Assembly (NCBI GenBank): GCA_019321725.1
Contig: CM033118.1
Location: 12,922,071-12,986,070, forward strand
Origin: Paulownia fortunei
Taxonomy: Eukaryota; Streptophyta; Magnoliopsida; Lamiales; Paulowniaceae
DNA: 64,000 bases
Reading direction: 5' to 3'
Shown: in pieces, positions 1 to 12,300 of the stretch
Layout of the letters: the number at the start of each line of letters is the position of its first letter
Numbering within the stretch: position 1 is the stretch's first letter
Position numbers and translations under genes: made by a program
Notes under the pieces: model-generated
Told to the model about the DNA's origin: nothing
What the model saw: only the letters and a program-made list of their open reading frames with translations
The model's database searches: none

Positions 1-1000
1 CCCCATGCCAACGACTTCCATCACACCATGATTGGCCATTCTGACTTTATCAAAGCTGCCACTGGTGTATGATGTGAACAAATTACAATGTTGAGTGATA
101 TGATATGAAATTGCTGAATCAATAATCCAGTCTGCATGTTGGCATGATGAACTGATACAAGCATCATCACAAATGATGACAACATATCCATCATTTGTAA
201 CGACTGTAGGTAGTGTCTTTGTCATCTTTTTTGTTCTCATTATTTTCATTCCGTTGATCTCTTTTTTTCTTTCTGCAATCTCTCTCATAGTAGTTTGAAC
301 GACCACAATAATAGCATTTGAAATCTTTCTTGGACTTGGACTCCCCCTACATTTGTCTCTCAAATTTAGAGCACCTCTGTTCTTGCTCCTTCCTCGTTTA
401 TCAGGATTTTATGCAACTAAAGCTTTTAACTTAGAAGAATGTTCTTGCTCCTTCTTCTGGATTCTTCATTAAGAAGATAATCATTGACCATTTGCAAGGT
501 CATGCTCCATTTAGAGTTGAATTACTAGCTGACACTACAAGTTTATCCCAACTATTAGGCAACGAGCTAAGTAGCAAAAAAGCAACCACTTCATCATCAA
601 GCGGTATTTTCATAGGGATTGACTGATTTATTAGACCTTGGTACGTATTTAGTTCCTCCGTCATGTTTGCACCTTCCTGGTACCTAAGTCGAATAATTTT
701 TCTAATAATAGAAGCTTTGTTCAATGCATTTTTCCTCTCAAACATAGCCTCCATTTTCTTCCACAGAATGTCAATCTTTTTCTTATTTGCAAAATGATGA
801 AAGATACGATACTCAAAAAAGCGTCGAATATACCCCACTATCTTTTTGTGGAGAATATTCTATTCATCATCACTCATATCTTTAGGTTTGACAGCATCAC
901 CATACAAGGGCAAATAAAATCCTTACAATAGAGAAGATCCAACATACTTGATTTCCAAATGGAGTAGCTCGATCTATTTAATTTCAACATTCTGCCAAAA
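1..1000 (-). pseudogene. Ty1/copia gag-protease remnant
   Basis: Read on the minus strand from about position 1000 to the left edge, this is the gag and start of pol of a Ty1/copia retrotransposon. Seen in order: a decayed gag start resembling the copia motif WKSRMLDLLYCKDL (about 900-970), an open stretch at 500-838 with UBN2/gag-type sequence (RYQEGANMTEELNTYQ), then a zinc knuckle at about 275-330 of form CX2CX4YX4C, whose expected His is Tyr. At about 60-150 is the protease motif WIIDSAIS, where the catalytic DSG has become DSA. It continues into gag-pre-integrase-like sequence (SGSFDKVRMANHG) at the edge. Several stops and frameshifts break it, so it cannot act alone. Family assignment is confident; the exact lineage within copia is not. 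Confidence 0.85.
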
Positions 1001-1043
1001 GGCGTCGATTCTTCTATTTTTAATCTACAACCCTAACCACATA

Positions 1044-1055
1044 GCTTTAATACCA
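1044..1055 (-). other. Primer binding site of the minus-strand copia element
   Basis: On the minus strand this reads TGGTATTAAAGC, close to the plant initiator-tRNA(Met) primer site TGGTATCAGAGC. It lies two bases inside the LTR edge at 1058 and about 60 bases upstream of the gag remnant, which is the expected place for a minus-strand element. Confidence 0.7.
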
Positions 1056-1057
1056 AT

Positions 1058-1609
1058 TGTTGGTAAGTCCACCCACATAGGGTGGCTACCAAACTAAAGA
1101 AAAATACTACCACCAAAGAAAAATTGCTATCAAACTAAAGAAAAATGCTGCCAAATATTGAAAATTAGCAGTAACATTGCCTATAAATAGGCATCGGGCA
1201 AAGCAAATACAATACACAAGAAAAATAGAGAAAACAAGAGAGGAAGAGAGTAGAGAGAATTATCTATATTTGATAAAAATAGGAGTGTTTTTTAGGGACG
1301 AAAAGGGAGAAAAATTATAAAAAAAATTCATTCTCTCTTAAAATAGTGTTCATATTTTTCATTGGTATTCCAAGTTGAAAAATTTGAGATATTTGTGATC
1401 CAAGATATTCTCTTGAGGATTATTTGTATATCCCTTAATTCAGAAAAAATCTTGTAAGTCTACTATATACATAGTGGAAGTTTTGTTTGGACTACGGTCC
1501 TGTGGTTTTTTTCGATTTGGATTTTCTACGTAAAAATCATTGTGTCAAATTTTTACTCTCTTGCACTATTCTTTGGAATTCTTGGTTTGGTCACATTTTT
1601 GGTCCAACA
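1058..1609 (+). repeat. Copia-type LTR (552 bp), orientation in conflict with the adjacent gag
   Basis: The block is bounded by TGTTGG (1058-1063) and CCAACA (1604-1609), a perfect 6-bp terminal inverted repeat typical of copia LTRs. On the plus strand it has a good TATA box (TATAAATA, 1182-1189) followed by an A-rich leader and, near its end, a stretch common at copia LTR 3' ends. That makes plus the likely sense strand. The neighbouring gag and its primer site are on the minus strand, so this LTR seems inverted relative to its own body or belongs to another element. The TATA region is nearly palindromic (GCCTATAAATAGGC), so a minus-strand promoter is not excluded. Confidence 0.6.
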
Positions 1610-1669
1610 GGTGAAAAAAAAATTTTAGTTCCACTGCATTCGTGTCATTTATTTTGGCTCTTTCGCAAA

Positions 1670-2116
1670 TGATATCAGAGTCATGCCCCAAACTGAGCTA
1701 CGTGAAGGAAAAGTCTTGGTGTTGAACAAAGATGGTGAGCCTAGGTAAATGATGGGATCATGGTTGGGCAAGCTCTTGAGGTAGGCTCGATGGAGCAAGA
1801 TCCTTCTCTGTGAGCTTCACGTAAGGTGTGCACTCCAATGCGGTGAAGATAAATGAGGAAAATGGACCATGGATCGGACTGTCACTTGAGGGGAGGGGAG
1901 GCGGTCCTTTGTTCGAGAGGAGGATTGTTAAGTGTACAAACAAAATCCCACATTGGTTAGAAATTGGGATGGTCATTGGTTTATAAATGTGGACAATATC
2001 TCAATTGGTATGAGACATTTTGGATAAAGCCCGAGAGCAAAACCATGAGAGCTTAGGGCCAAAGTGGACAATATCATACCAATATAAAGATAGGTGGTGT
2101 CAGCGGGCTCCCAACA
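1670..2116 (+). mobile_element. TRIM-like element: primer site, short interior and 3' LTR
   Basis: A primer-site-like sequence TGATATCAGAGTC lies at 1670-1682. About 240 bases of non-coding interior follow, with a purine-rich tract (GAGGGGAGGGGAGG, about 1887-1900; a second, GAGAGGAGGA, next to the LTR). A short LTR then runs 1926-2116 (191 bp), starting TGTTAAGTG and ending CCCAACA, with TTTATAAATG as a TATA candidate. There is no coding capacity. Short LTRs around a tiny interior with a Met-tRNA primer site fit a terminal-repeat retrotransposon in miniature. The matching 5' LTR is not seen; the copia-type LTR at 1058-1609 sits there instead. Confidence 0.6.
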
Positions 2117-3636
2117 TACCTCAATCCCTAACCTCACCTCATATTGAAGAAAATTTAACAGTTTCATGGACTGTGTTATGTTAGTTATATCCCGCAGTTT
2201 GAAAACTGAAAATAGTGGTCTAAACCAGAGAACATGCAAATGAACTTAACTGTAGACATGTATTAAAATGCAGCCAGTTTACAAAAAGACATTTTGCTCA
2301 AGTTGAATACTAAAACTCATTCTAGAGAGGGAGGCAAAGAAAACAGTCTGATCCCAACCATCTGTTTCATATAGCTAGCAATTTTTGTTCCCAATTCAAA
2401 ACCATTTTTCCTTAACCTCGAAACCCCTTATGCACATGGATCCGCAGGACATTTCTGTATTTGAAGTGTCAATCAGTGATAGTGTAATTGGAAGCTTAAC
2501 ATGCAAGCATTTTGACAAGGACTGAAAGTAAGTAATATCAGGCACCATTACTTCTTTAATACATATTTTAAATCATTATTCTTAAAGATATTCTGGTCTT
2601 TGTTGAATCTTGTAAACTACTGGTGCAAACAAGAAATGGCTCAAATGGAAGATTTTCAGGAAAATGCAGCCTCCTTGGTAGATAAGTCCAATCTGCTCTT
2701 AAATGAGCCATCATCAGGTTTTGTTTTCTTTTTTTGCATACTCAATACCATGTAGAATGAGAAAAGAGCTAAATATGGTATTATTGAAAGATCCCCAACT
2801 CATATATATATAGAGATAGGATCAAAGTTGGGAGTACAAAAATGGTATGTATATATAGAATCTACATACCTAAAATAAACTTAACAAAACAAGACTAAAT
2901 ACATTAAACATAATAATCTAACAACTACTACTTCGAGTATTTTTGTAAATATTTAAAATTTTGTAAATTTGGACAATTTTTAAAAATTAAAGTAAAAGGA
3001 ACTCATGTTTTTAGAATACTTGTCAAAGATGATTTAGGATTGATTATGCAGTAAATTTAGTCGCAATCCAACGAAGGAAGCACCAGTTTGCATATTTACA
3101 TGCATATGTTTTTCGAATCCTAACAAGCACACCCATCAATGTTTGCTCTGCTGTGGTGAAAGTGGAAGAAAAAGGTGGGTGGTTGAGGTTTTTAATAAGG
3201 ATCCCATTTAATACTGGATTATGTTGTAAATAAAGGCTGGATGTTTTCATTTCATGGTCACTAGTGCTTTGTTGAGTGTTCTGAAAATTTGGGCAAAACA
3301 CTTTGTGTCTTTGATATTTGGAAACAATCTTCTTTCAAAAGAAAAACATAAACAAGTTTACCAAACACACTTTAGCTCTTGTTTCAAGAATTTCACAATC
3401 AAAAACACAAAAAAAAAAATAAGAAGAAACAAATGGGTTACCAAGCGGTGCCTAAGAGTTCAATCAATTTGGAAAATTAAAGAGATACGAAATACAAATA
3501 AATCAGAGGTGATCAATTGGAAATGAATTGTCAAAAGCTAATACAGTTTAAACACATTCATATGCTTTAAACTCAACTTCCAAGATGGAGCAGGAGGCAA
3601 TAGCAAAGGGTAAAAAGAAAGAATTAAGGAGCATAC
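2117..3636. other. No gene recognised; probably part of a long intron
   Basis: AT-rich sequence with no exon, transposon domain or RNA gene that I recognise on either strand. I looked for the missing 3' exons of the asparaginase gene (catalytic GTVGC motif on the minus strand) and did not find them. If the gene is intact this is part of its third intron. Confidence 0.5.
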
Positions 3637-5892
3637 CTGAACTCTGTTAACTTCTTTTGCTTGTTTTAGTCTCTCAATATTTTCGGGAGTTATAAAATGG
3701 CTTGAATCTACAGTTTCAATGCCCTTCACAAGAAAATGACTAATAAGCAATATGGAAAGGAGGAGGGAGCAGAAAATGTAAATGATCACACTCAGCAGAT
3801 AAATCATGAATGCAGAACAATTACAATACTAATGAACTCTTTAGGGCCGACGTCAATTTTCAAAATACATACATAACAGGTTTCCTTTTAGGCTTATTTG
3901 CTAGTCAAACTAGTAAACATACAGCAGTGAAGGCTTTGACTTATGCAATTCAAGAAGTAAACAGTTGAGAACAATTCATGAAGCAAAAGCATAAGGCAGA
4001 GGAGCACCATCACAGAGCAAAAGTAAAAGAGAATCAAGGTCACATGATAAATTAATTAAACTGGAATCAGGGGTGAATTAGGGTGACTTAAGAACTTCAT
4101 GAGAGTTGAACACAAATGATACCTGTTAACAGTGAGGAGATTAGTAACAGTCTAGACAAGACTAATACAGGTTTAAACTGAAAAGCTAGTTCTCATTATA
4201 CAGTGTTGACGATTTTCTGAATATAAAGTATTGCAAAAAAAATGGGACCTGACCATAAACCACCTTGCTAGAAATGAATGTAGGACAAGGGCACCTTGCT
4301 AGAAATGAAAGTAGGACAAGGGACAAAACTCTGCAAAACATCATAAGAAATTCCCAAGAGAGAAAGAAAGAAAATGGAAAATTGTTTGAGTGACATCAAT
4401 ATTTTGCACAAATAAGACACATGATCGATTAGCACATGAGGCTCCTAGATGCTATCATCACATCCTTTAACAGACTTCTAGTTAAGCGAGTATAAATTAA
4501 TATAATAAAAGAAATATTTTTTTTTACTGAATCAGTGATTCACCAATGATGTGGCAATGATACAGAGCCCACCCCAAAAGGGCAAAAGTCCATTTATACT
4601 AGCCAAACCCAATATTTGAGATCGTTGTTCTAGTAGTGGAATGAGCCCATGGGTTGCACGCAGCAACACCACAACATAATGTGCTGGGCATAAATTAGTT
4701 TTAAAATAAACGCAACTAGATATGAGCAAAAAACATAAATAAGTCAGCAAATATCGAAATAGAATCTAACATAATGTATGCCCTGAAACTTTATTGCAGA
4801 AAACAAAAAAGAAAGAAAAAATTATTTAAAAGAGCAATTGAGCAGAATCATATCTAACTTGTTCCCTTGCAAATGCCTCTGCCCCATCAAATCCAAGATA
4901 GATATGAGGAGTTTTCTCCATAACTAGCCTTGCTAGAGATATGGCATTTTTAACTGTAGTAAGACCAGAAACAGCTCCACATTTCTTTGTATTTCCATCC
5001 ATGATACAAGCTTCCATCTCTACAGTGCCATTGCTTGTCAAAACAGAGCCTTTACCAGCATTAAAATGCGGATTGTCTTCCAGTTCACGAACCTGTCTAA
5101 TTCAACTCAAGTGAATTAATAATAGGAAAAAAGAAGACCATGTTTTCTAATCTTTTATATAAAAATAGAGAAGAAAAGGTAAAAAAAATCATTGGCTGTA
5201 TCCAACCCCTGATGAATAAATACCTGAGTTTTCCTTAGTTCCACAGCACAAAAAAATTAGACCAAAGCTTTCAAGTCACACCAACATTGAAACACAAAAT
5301 TCCATGCAACACAAGTCCAATAGTTCCGATCAAGTTTCTTCTATAATTATTCTCTCTATTCACATAGATTTATGTGCGGACCACATATAGTGCACTTCAC
5401 TAAAATATAAACACAACTATGTTACATAGACAAGCAGTTTTTGAGTAAACTTCCATGCTTCAATCCAGCACCAATTTCACATTCTTACCAAACAATATAA
5501 ACATACTTAATAACCAATCAGTGTACAAAAGCTAAATCTGGGCAGTACAATAAGGTTATGTGCAATAACAAGAGACAAACAACCACCACACAAGTTCCTA
5601 TTTTCCATCAAATGAACAGGAAACTAAACGAGGGAGTTTATGGTACAACAAGAGATTGCATCACTATATATATACATATACATATATACATATATAAATG
5701 CAAAAAGAAGTTGAATTTATAAGTACTTACGACGAGTTCGACGACGTCCAATGGTGACCGACCAGCTTTAATAGCATCGACGCCGATCTCGAGACAGTGG
5801 CGGAGGGCGGCTTCTCGGGGCTCACGGCGCTCCGGCGGCAACGAACGCGGGATGTCACCAGCGCCTCCATGCAATGCTATTGCCCAACCCAT
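3637..5892 (-). CDS. Isoaspartyl peptidase/L-asparaginase, N-terminal exons (partial)
   Basis: This encodes the N-terminal half of a plant-type Ntn hydrolase that cleaves isoaspartyl dipeptides and hydrolyses L-asparagine, a cytosolic enzyme that self-cleaves into alpha and beta subunits. Exons on the minus strand: 5892-5731 (54 codons, starts [15 protein letters not shown]), 5092-4859 (78 codons, includes NAGKGSVLT and GAVSGLTTV) and 3723-3637 (29 codons, [18 protein letters not shown]). All are phase 0, with GT donors and AG acceptors. The start is chosen by family homology; a longer frame upstream only translates the CT repeat. The family is about 315-325 residues, so 161 are present. The remainder, with the catalytic Thr of the GTVGC motif, is not in the 3.6 kb to the left edge, which is filled partly by retroelements. 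The gene is either carried on outside the window by a very long intron or truncated. Confidence 0.9.
4261..4322. repeat. 31-bp tandem duplication in intron 2 of the asparaginase gene
   Basis: Two copies of a 31-base unit beginning CACCTTGCTAGAAATGAA (4261-4291 and 4292-4322) differ at a single base. This looks like a recent local duplication within the intron. Confidence 0.85.
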
Positions 5893-5902
5893 CGCCGCCG
5901 CC

Positions 5903-5904
<2 letters not shown>

Positions 5905-5938
<34 letters not shown>
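5905..5938. repeat. (CT)n microsatellite in the asparaginase 5' UTR
   Basis: An uninterrupted run of about 17 CT units starts 12 bases upstream of the asparaginase ATG. On the coding strand it is a GA repeat in the 5' leader. GA/CT repeats are frequent in plant 5' UTRs and can bind GAGA-binding (BBR/BPC) factors; any such role here is inference. Confidence 0.9.
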
Positions 5939-5941
<3 letters not shown>

Positions 5942-5942
5942 A

Positions 5943-6762
5943 CTGTGTGTGAATCGGATTACCGAATTGGGGTATGATGTTTTAGTGTTTGCTGTTTGTT
6001 TATTGGACAGGAGAAATAGAATATTGATCTGGAACTTAGGCCCCGCTTTTTTGGTTTGTTTAGACAATAATATCGCATTGATGTCGGCTTGTCTTTTCTT
6101 TCAGTCTGTACTTTTTATTGGTCCAATCTTTTTCGAGGATGTTACAAAAATAGAATTTTTTTTTTCCAAAGATTTCTTACTTAAAATATCATTGCAATTA
6201 AAAAAGTAATGCAACACTACTATATTTTAATCATATTTTTTATGGAAAAAGTATAAAATTACACAAAATTTTGAACTGTTTGGAATTATTTTCATAAAAT
6301 GAATTCATATTCTTGAAGGGAAAAAGTATTCATTTTGAGATATTCTATGAAATATTTTTTGAAAACATCCCCAAAACAAATCTAATTCCAAACACTACAC
6401 ATTAATTTTCAAGTATATTTTCAAAACTTGCATCATATTTCAGATGACACTTGGTACTTTATATTTAAAAATAAAAAAATTAAAATATATTTCTAAAATA
6501 AAAATATCATATCAATATGTTACATCAGTTAGTCAAATTTTACAATTCGTTCATTCAAATATATTTTTATTTTTATAAATTTTTTAAATAAATCTTCTAA
6601 AAATATTTTTCCCCAAATAAAATAAGAATGAATCCAAACATAGTGTTCATTTTTTTTCAAAATTCATCTAGTAAGCACCTTTAACCTATAATTTAATTAG
6701 TCATGAGTACAAGATATTCAGATGAGAATTGGAAAAATAATTAATATTCTCCTTATTTAAGA
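5943..6762. other. AT-rich upstream region of the asparaginase gene
   Basis: This lies between the 5' leader of the asparaginase gene and the 3' end of the Helitron. Promoter elements should be here, but I see no convincing TATA box at the right distance. No coding sequence recognised. Confidence 0.5.
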
Positions 6763-6790
6763 CTAGTAAATAACACGTGTGTTGCACATG
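6763..6790 (-). other. Helitron 3' terminus: hairpin plus CTAG
   Basis: The minus strand reads a 6-bp stem (CATGTG with CACGTG, one G-T wobble) with loop CAACA, then TTATTTACTAG. The base after CTAG is T, as expected for insertion between A and T. Confidence 0.8.
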
Positions 6791-7439
6791 ATTCAAATAA
6801 TTTTAATAAATTAATTATATTATGTAATAATTTAATTGAGTAGAATTAAGATATTATAATATAATTCATAAATAAAGAAATATTAAATAAAAATATATTC
6901 AAAAGTATTTTATGAACTAATTAATGATCGAAAAAGAATAATTCAACAAAATTAATCAAAGAACTAAACTCAAGGAAATTTCAAAATCTAAATAACAATA
7001 TGAGTTCTTATGTGAATTCATATTCACATTAATTCTTCTCTTGTTTGATTTTACTTGCCTTTTTTATTTTCATCATCTTGTTAATTCAGCTACATTTTTT
7101 CTTTAATGATAAATATATGTGGAACTAAGTGAAAGAATTAGGTTCTAGAATTAAATATTCAAGGATTTGCATAATCATTCGTCATTTTTTATATGTTATT
7201 ATGTATGCATACCATCTATACATAGCAAAGTACTTTAATGTTGGAATTTTTTTTCACATTACCTGATTGTTAGGTATTAAAACTTTGTGCTGCAATGAAT
7301 CTTCCTTCAATGTTGTTTTTTTCCTAATAAAAATATATTAATAGTATATAATATATTACTTAGATAAAAAATATCTGTACTTACACTCATAACTTGTCTG
7401 TACATAACATTTTTAGTCCACGTATTTTCTCTTACATTT

Positions 7440-8449
7440 GTGGTGTCTACTTTAATCAATATTTTAAGTGTAGATATTGAAGTTTCTCGAGAAAGAGCAA
7501 TATATAATTAGCCATGAGAAAATACTGGATGAGGCAAATAAACACTAATATTTGGGATCATTTGTCCTTGAGCTTTTTTGATTGTTATGGCAAAGCAAAG
7601 TTCAATAGGAAATTGTTTATGCCTAAATTGAAATAGATAGTTCTTGAACTTTTTTGATTGTCATGGTAAAATAAAGTTCAATATGAAATTATTTACGCCT
7701 AAATTGAAATGGATAACCATCATTTTCAGCTGATAAAAGTGGAATTCTAAGTATAATGACATGATTTTCAGTATGTTGCACAAATATAATCTCTGTATCA
7801 TTTACATTATTCTTGAAGTCACTGCATACCATTTTTTACCATTACACAATCCATTTGATAGGTCCAAATACCTCAAAAGAATTATTAGGCAATTTCTTTT
7901 CAACACATATTTATGAGGAGACAAACCATTTTGAGTTAAAGAATTTAAAAAGTCATCTACATAATAGTTGTTTGTATCATCAATAGTTTCATCAAAACTA
8001 TTAAAAGTTTTTATTTATCTGGGAAACATAAAGATCAATTTATCATTCAATTTATAAACATGCTAATTTTTAGCGACTAATATTGTTCGGCTTGTTATGT
8101 AATGAGCTGAGTGATCATTCTTATTTAAGGCAAGAAAACTAGCACTAATAAGCTATTATGTTGAGTCTTTTTCATCGCCATACTTAATAATTTTCTTTTT
8201 TGAAATTTTGATGTTACCTTTAGTATTAGTTGGTCCCTCATCGTTTTCAATTTTAAGTAAAAACTTACCTAAGTTTGGATCATTCATTGACCTCATATTC
8301 CTTGATAAAGTAATTTTTTTCTTCATTTGGGGTCACAAATATGATTTTACCAAACTTGCTGAAATAGTTTGATAGATTATTACCCTATGAACAACTTATA
8401 ATACATATCAAGCGCTATTAGATTTTTGGATCTAAAATGAGCTAATAAT
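7440..8449 (-). pseudogene. Helitron helicase, C-terminal part (decayed)
   Basis: Minus-strand remnants match Pif1-family helicases of plant Helitrons in order. At 8449-8380 is LLAHFRSKNLIALD, continuing the Walker A region from across the solo LTR. At about 8100-7850 are RTILVAKN, DDTNNYY, NSLTQNGLSPHKYVLK and LRYLDLSNGLCNG. At about 7610-7440 are FAITIKKAQGQ, VYLPHPVFSHG and ALSRETSISTLK. The last block is the helicase motif V/VI region. Frameshifts and stops separate the blocks, and the central helicase motifs between about 8340 and 8110 are largely missing. A duplicated stretch lies at about 7570-7710, where FQFRRKQ-like sequence occurs twice. Confidence 0.85.
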
Positions 8450-11410
8450 TGTAACACCCCAACACCAAATATAGATATTGATATAACAATAATTATGACA
8501 AGGTAGCGCATGTATGTGCATGTGTATATATACATATATATATTTACTTTTGTCAAATGTAGCACTTTGAGAAACAGTAAAGTGTTTTCTCATATATAAT
8601 CCTGTATATAGAAAAATCATCATTTATATAAAAACACAACATCCATCACAGTCATGCTATTCTCAGACTGATTTACTATCAAATTTCAAAAGTTATATAG
8701 GACACAACATCCCAAAGTTATAATATGATAGATTCAAAATAAAAATAATAGCATTTACTTTCGAAAGAAGTAAAGACATTTTGCATCTTGTAGCCCTTTA
8801 TATATAATCAACAATTTATATAATAATAATGAATGTAAAAATTAGAATATTTCCACAACACAACCCAATAGGTCGTCATTCATGTACATTGATCCTCAAA
8901 ATCTATAGGAACTCCAATGGCTTGCCTAATAAGTCCATGATATCAAGTATCACCAGACTCACCTAAAATACATAAACTATATGAGCTAACACTCAACAAA
9001 TAAAGATTATGCATGTCAAAAAATAATCCACAATATCAAGTCATGCAACTTAAAATACTATGCCCACAATGCAATTCCATGCATCAAAATATTTCTCTCA
9101 AAATCATTTCTTTCTTGGGCCCCTGACCAATGCTACTATCCTGTGCACCGAAAAAAGAGCTCTGTATACTGCCATAATCCAATGGCCAATAATGATATAA
9201 ATATGCAAATACGTGCATTCTCATAAACATGTAAATCTGTGCACGCGAACCTGCAAATTCATGCATACAACCATACAAATCCATGCATGCTTCGGTGTAC
9301 TAGTAGTGGTCAACAAAATATTTTTCTTTCTCAAAATCATACCGTGTAATGCAAGATTTATCACAATGCTTGTATATGATGTATGCACGTGTCAATACCC
9401 ATGTATGTATGCTCAATGAATATGAATGACAATAATGCGTGCCCTCTGCTATACACATATGATCTATGATATTATATATAAATCACACATTTACTATACC
9501 TATCTATTGTAGTTGCAAATGAATCTTTACTTACCTTTGATCAGGTGTGTATTACTTCTAAGTTTCTTAAGTATTACTCCCCAACCCTAGATGTGAAACA
9601 ATCTGTAAAAATATAAGATATCAATCACCTTTCTCAATTAACAAATTCATTATATCTAATGTAGTATAAAGATCTTGAATCTCAATTTAACTAAACAACC
9701 TTACCACTTAGAAACTATAACCGAATACAACCTTTTACGTACCTTTGTTCCACATCTTAAATGTATATTAACCTCATTTAATTGATGTATTATAACTTTT
9801 ATAACATACCCCTAAATGTTAGGGATCAAATGCACCATATCTATGTTGGAACATGTTAATGAACCAAATGGACGGATTCATAATTTCATATTTTTTTGTT
9901 ATCACATTAATTTGCATGATGATTTTTGATACCCATAGACATATTTATTCATTTTCTAATTTTTATCACACTTAGATAACATCAAAAATAATATAACCAT
10001 GTCATAGAATAGCTTAAACCCATGGATATAGCTTCCCAAGTTCAGCTTCCTTCACAGCATATTGAAACAAATTTTTCCTACCGTAATAGTTTTGCGCACT
10101 TCATGACATTAATAGTTTTGGTACCCTTACTTATATTCAAACACTCTCAAATTTTTACCACGCTTAGATAACATATATATAGAGACAACCAGATTATAGC
10201 CTTGCCAAAACTAAAGGATTTAATTATGCAAAACCAGTCCTATTCACATAGGACAGAATCTAAAATTTGATGGTGACAGTTTTGAGTATCTCTTCAATAT
10301 TATAATCTATTTCAATTTCTAACCAATGATACTTATAGATTTTATTCAACATACCATAATTTTTGAAGCCTAAAACACAAGAAAACAACAAGTATTTTCT
10401 ATTAAGTGTTTGTCATAAAAAACCATTTCTTTGTGCACCAAAGTCTAATTAAAAACTTTCTAACACATTTATAAGAGACATTGAAAGTTTAATACACAAT
10501 AAACCCATTCAGAATAATCTAAAAATCAAAGGCAAAATTGTAGGTAAGTGTTACCTATGCAGATTTTGAGGTTAAACTTGACGGTAATCATTCCTCCTTT
10601 GCTTTTCTTGCTTTCATTTCAACTTGGAATCAATTTGGAGCACTTGGAGACCTTAAGGTGTGTGTTTGGAAGCTGAAAATGGCTGAAATGAGGGTCGGGT
10701 CATGGCTTAAGGGTGAAGGAAAGCTTGAGTTGGGCACTTGAGGTGCTTGCTTAAGCTTGGTAGCAAGCATGAGGTGACAAGTTGTGGTATAAATCTGACA
10801 TTTCACCCATATTTCAAGCCTAGATCAGATGTATCTTATTATACATTAATTTTATTGCATCCTATTTTAATTAGCACAAGATCCCACAGATCATTCATAA
10901 GCTAATTTCCTAGTCGTTCATTTAATTTCTTACCCGATTGTCACCCGATTCTTGAATAATTATCCATATTAAAAATTATATAATCTTATACATAAATGAA
11001 TATTGTAATACCACTTTTCAATTATAGTATCTTATGTCCAATGTCCCAAATATGCAATTTACCCATATATATTTTTGAAATATTTGGATGAAATTGAATT
11101 AAACCATATAAGTTTACTAGTAATACTTTTAACACTTCTAAAATTATAACCTATATATTCCATCTATATCCAATAATGATCAACCTCATTTTATTCTTAT
11201 TTCAATATAAAATCAACTACTTAGATTAGAAAATTCAATAACTAATACCGTGCAAGAGCTTCAGAATTAAATTTAATATTCAAGAATGTCATATAAAATG
11301 AAATATATTATACAATGTCAATAGAAATGCAAGTAGTATATAAAATTAGCACGTAATGCATGAATCATATTGGCCAAATGAGTAGTGTGAGGCTTGACTA
11401 TTACAATAAT
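8445..11410 (-). mobile_element. Solo LTR of a gypsy element with target duplication ATAAT
   Basis: A 2956-bp LTR at 8450-11405 in minus orientation. It starts TGTAATAGTCAAGCCTCACA and ends GGGGTGTTACA on its own strand. It is flanked by identical 5-bp duplications ATAAT (8445-8449 and 11406-11410). It aligns along its length with the LTRs of the full element at 13018-23502 (for example the start, the GGGGCCCAAGAAAGAAATG block at about 9110 and the CATGCATG cluster at 9250-9290) but is clearly more diverged. No interior remains, so it arose by LTR-LTR recombination. It sits inside the Helitron helicase, in the codons after the Walker A motif. Confidence 0.92.
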
Positions 11411-12300
11411 GCACGATACAAAAAATATTTTACGTGTTCCACTTGACCCATCAATAAAGAAAATGACACTCTTACCCTTTTGCATACAATCTAATATCTT
11501 TGAAAAAACTTTATATTATTCAGGATTCAACTTTAACTCTGCTTCATAATCTCCTAGATGTATGTTTATTGGCATTTCATCTTGTATCTCTCTTGAAAAT
11601 TATTGTCCATATTTGGAAGGTCATATGAACTAATGCTTTTTTCCAAGCTCTCTAAAAAAATTCAAACTTTTAAAGTTTTGGCAATTTGTAACTCAACTGA
11701 GGTTTTTGATTCTCTTTTAAAATCTTCAAACATTGTCTCAAGTATGTAACTCAAAAAACTCTCATATCTGTTAGTGCACAATATACCAAGATGATTGCAA
11801 ATAGTCTTTGCAGTTCATATGATATTTAAAAAGTGACAACTTCATTTAGACATTCAATAATATTTAGATCAGATTCTAGTAATCATTTTTTTTGTGATTC
11901 TTTTTTGAAATTAGAGCATCGTGTATCATTTACTATAAGCAGATCTTGAAAAGATGTTGAACACATGATTTACGAGTAACATAAGATAATATCTTTCACC
12001 TTTAATAGGATTTGTAGTATTTTATATACCCAATCACATATCTTTTCTTTCTTTTTTCCCAATATTTACCTTATTTGTCGTAGTACTCTGAAAATTCTCC
12101 ATAAATATATTTTCTTGCCTTTTTACTTTTAGAGTACATAGAAAACTACTTTGTGAGTATTGTTTTGGAGATATGATCCTAGCTCAAAATATTTTCTAAA
12201 TTTTAATTTGTCTAATAACACATTGTTGATTTGAGAGGTAAAGGTGCAAGTTGATAATTGTTGGGTATCTTGTATTCAAATTAAATTCAAAAGTTTTCAA
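11411..12300 (-). pseudogene. Helitron helicase, N-terminal part (decayed)
   Basis: On the minus strand, at about 11460-11406, GQVEHVKYFLYRALL aligns with the Walker A region of plant Helitron helicases (GPGGTGKTFLYRALL); the P-loop glycines are gone. Upstream, CSTSFQDLLIVNDTRCSNFK at about 11960-11900 matches the region that links Rep to helicase. Many stops; no protein can be made. Confidence 0.75.

Noticed and set aside
5855..6209. Open frames over the CT microsatellite on both strands.
   Set aside because: They translate a dinucleotide repeat (RERERE or SLSLSL) and are artefacts of low complexity.
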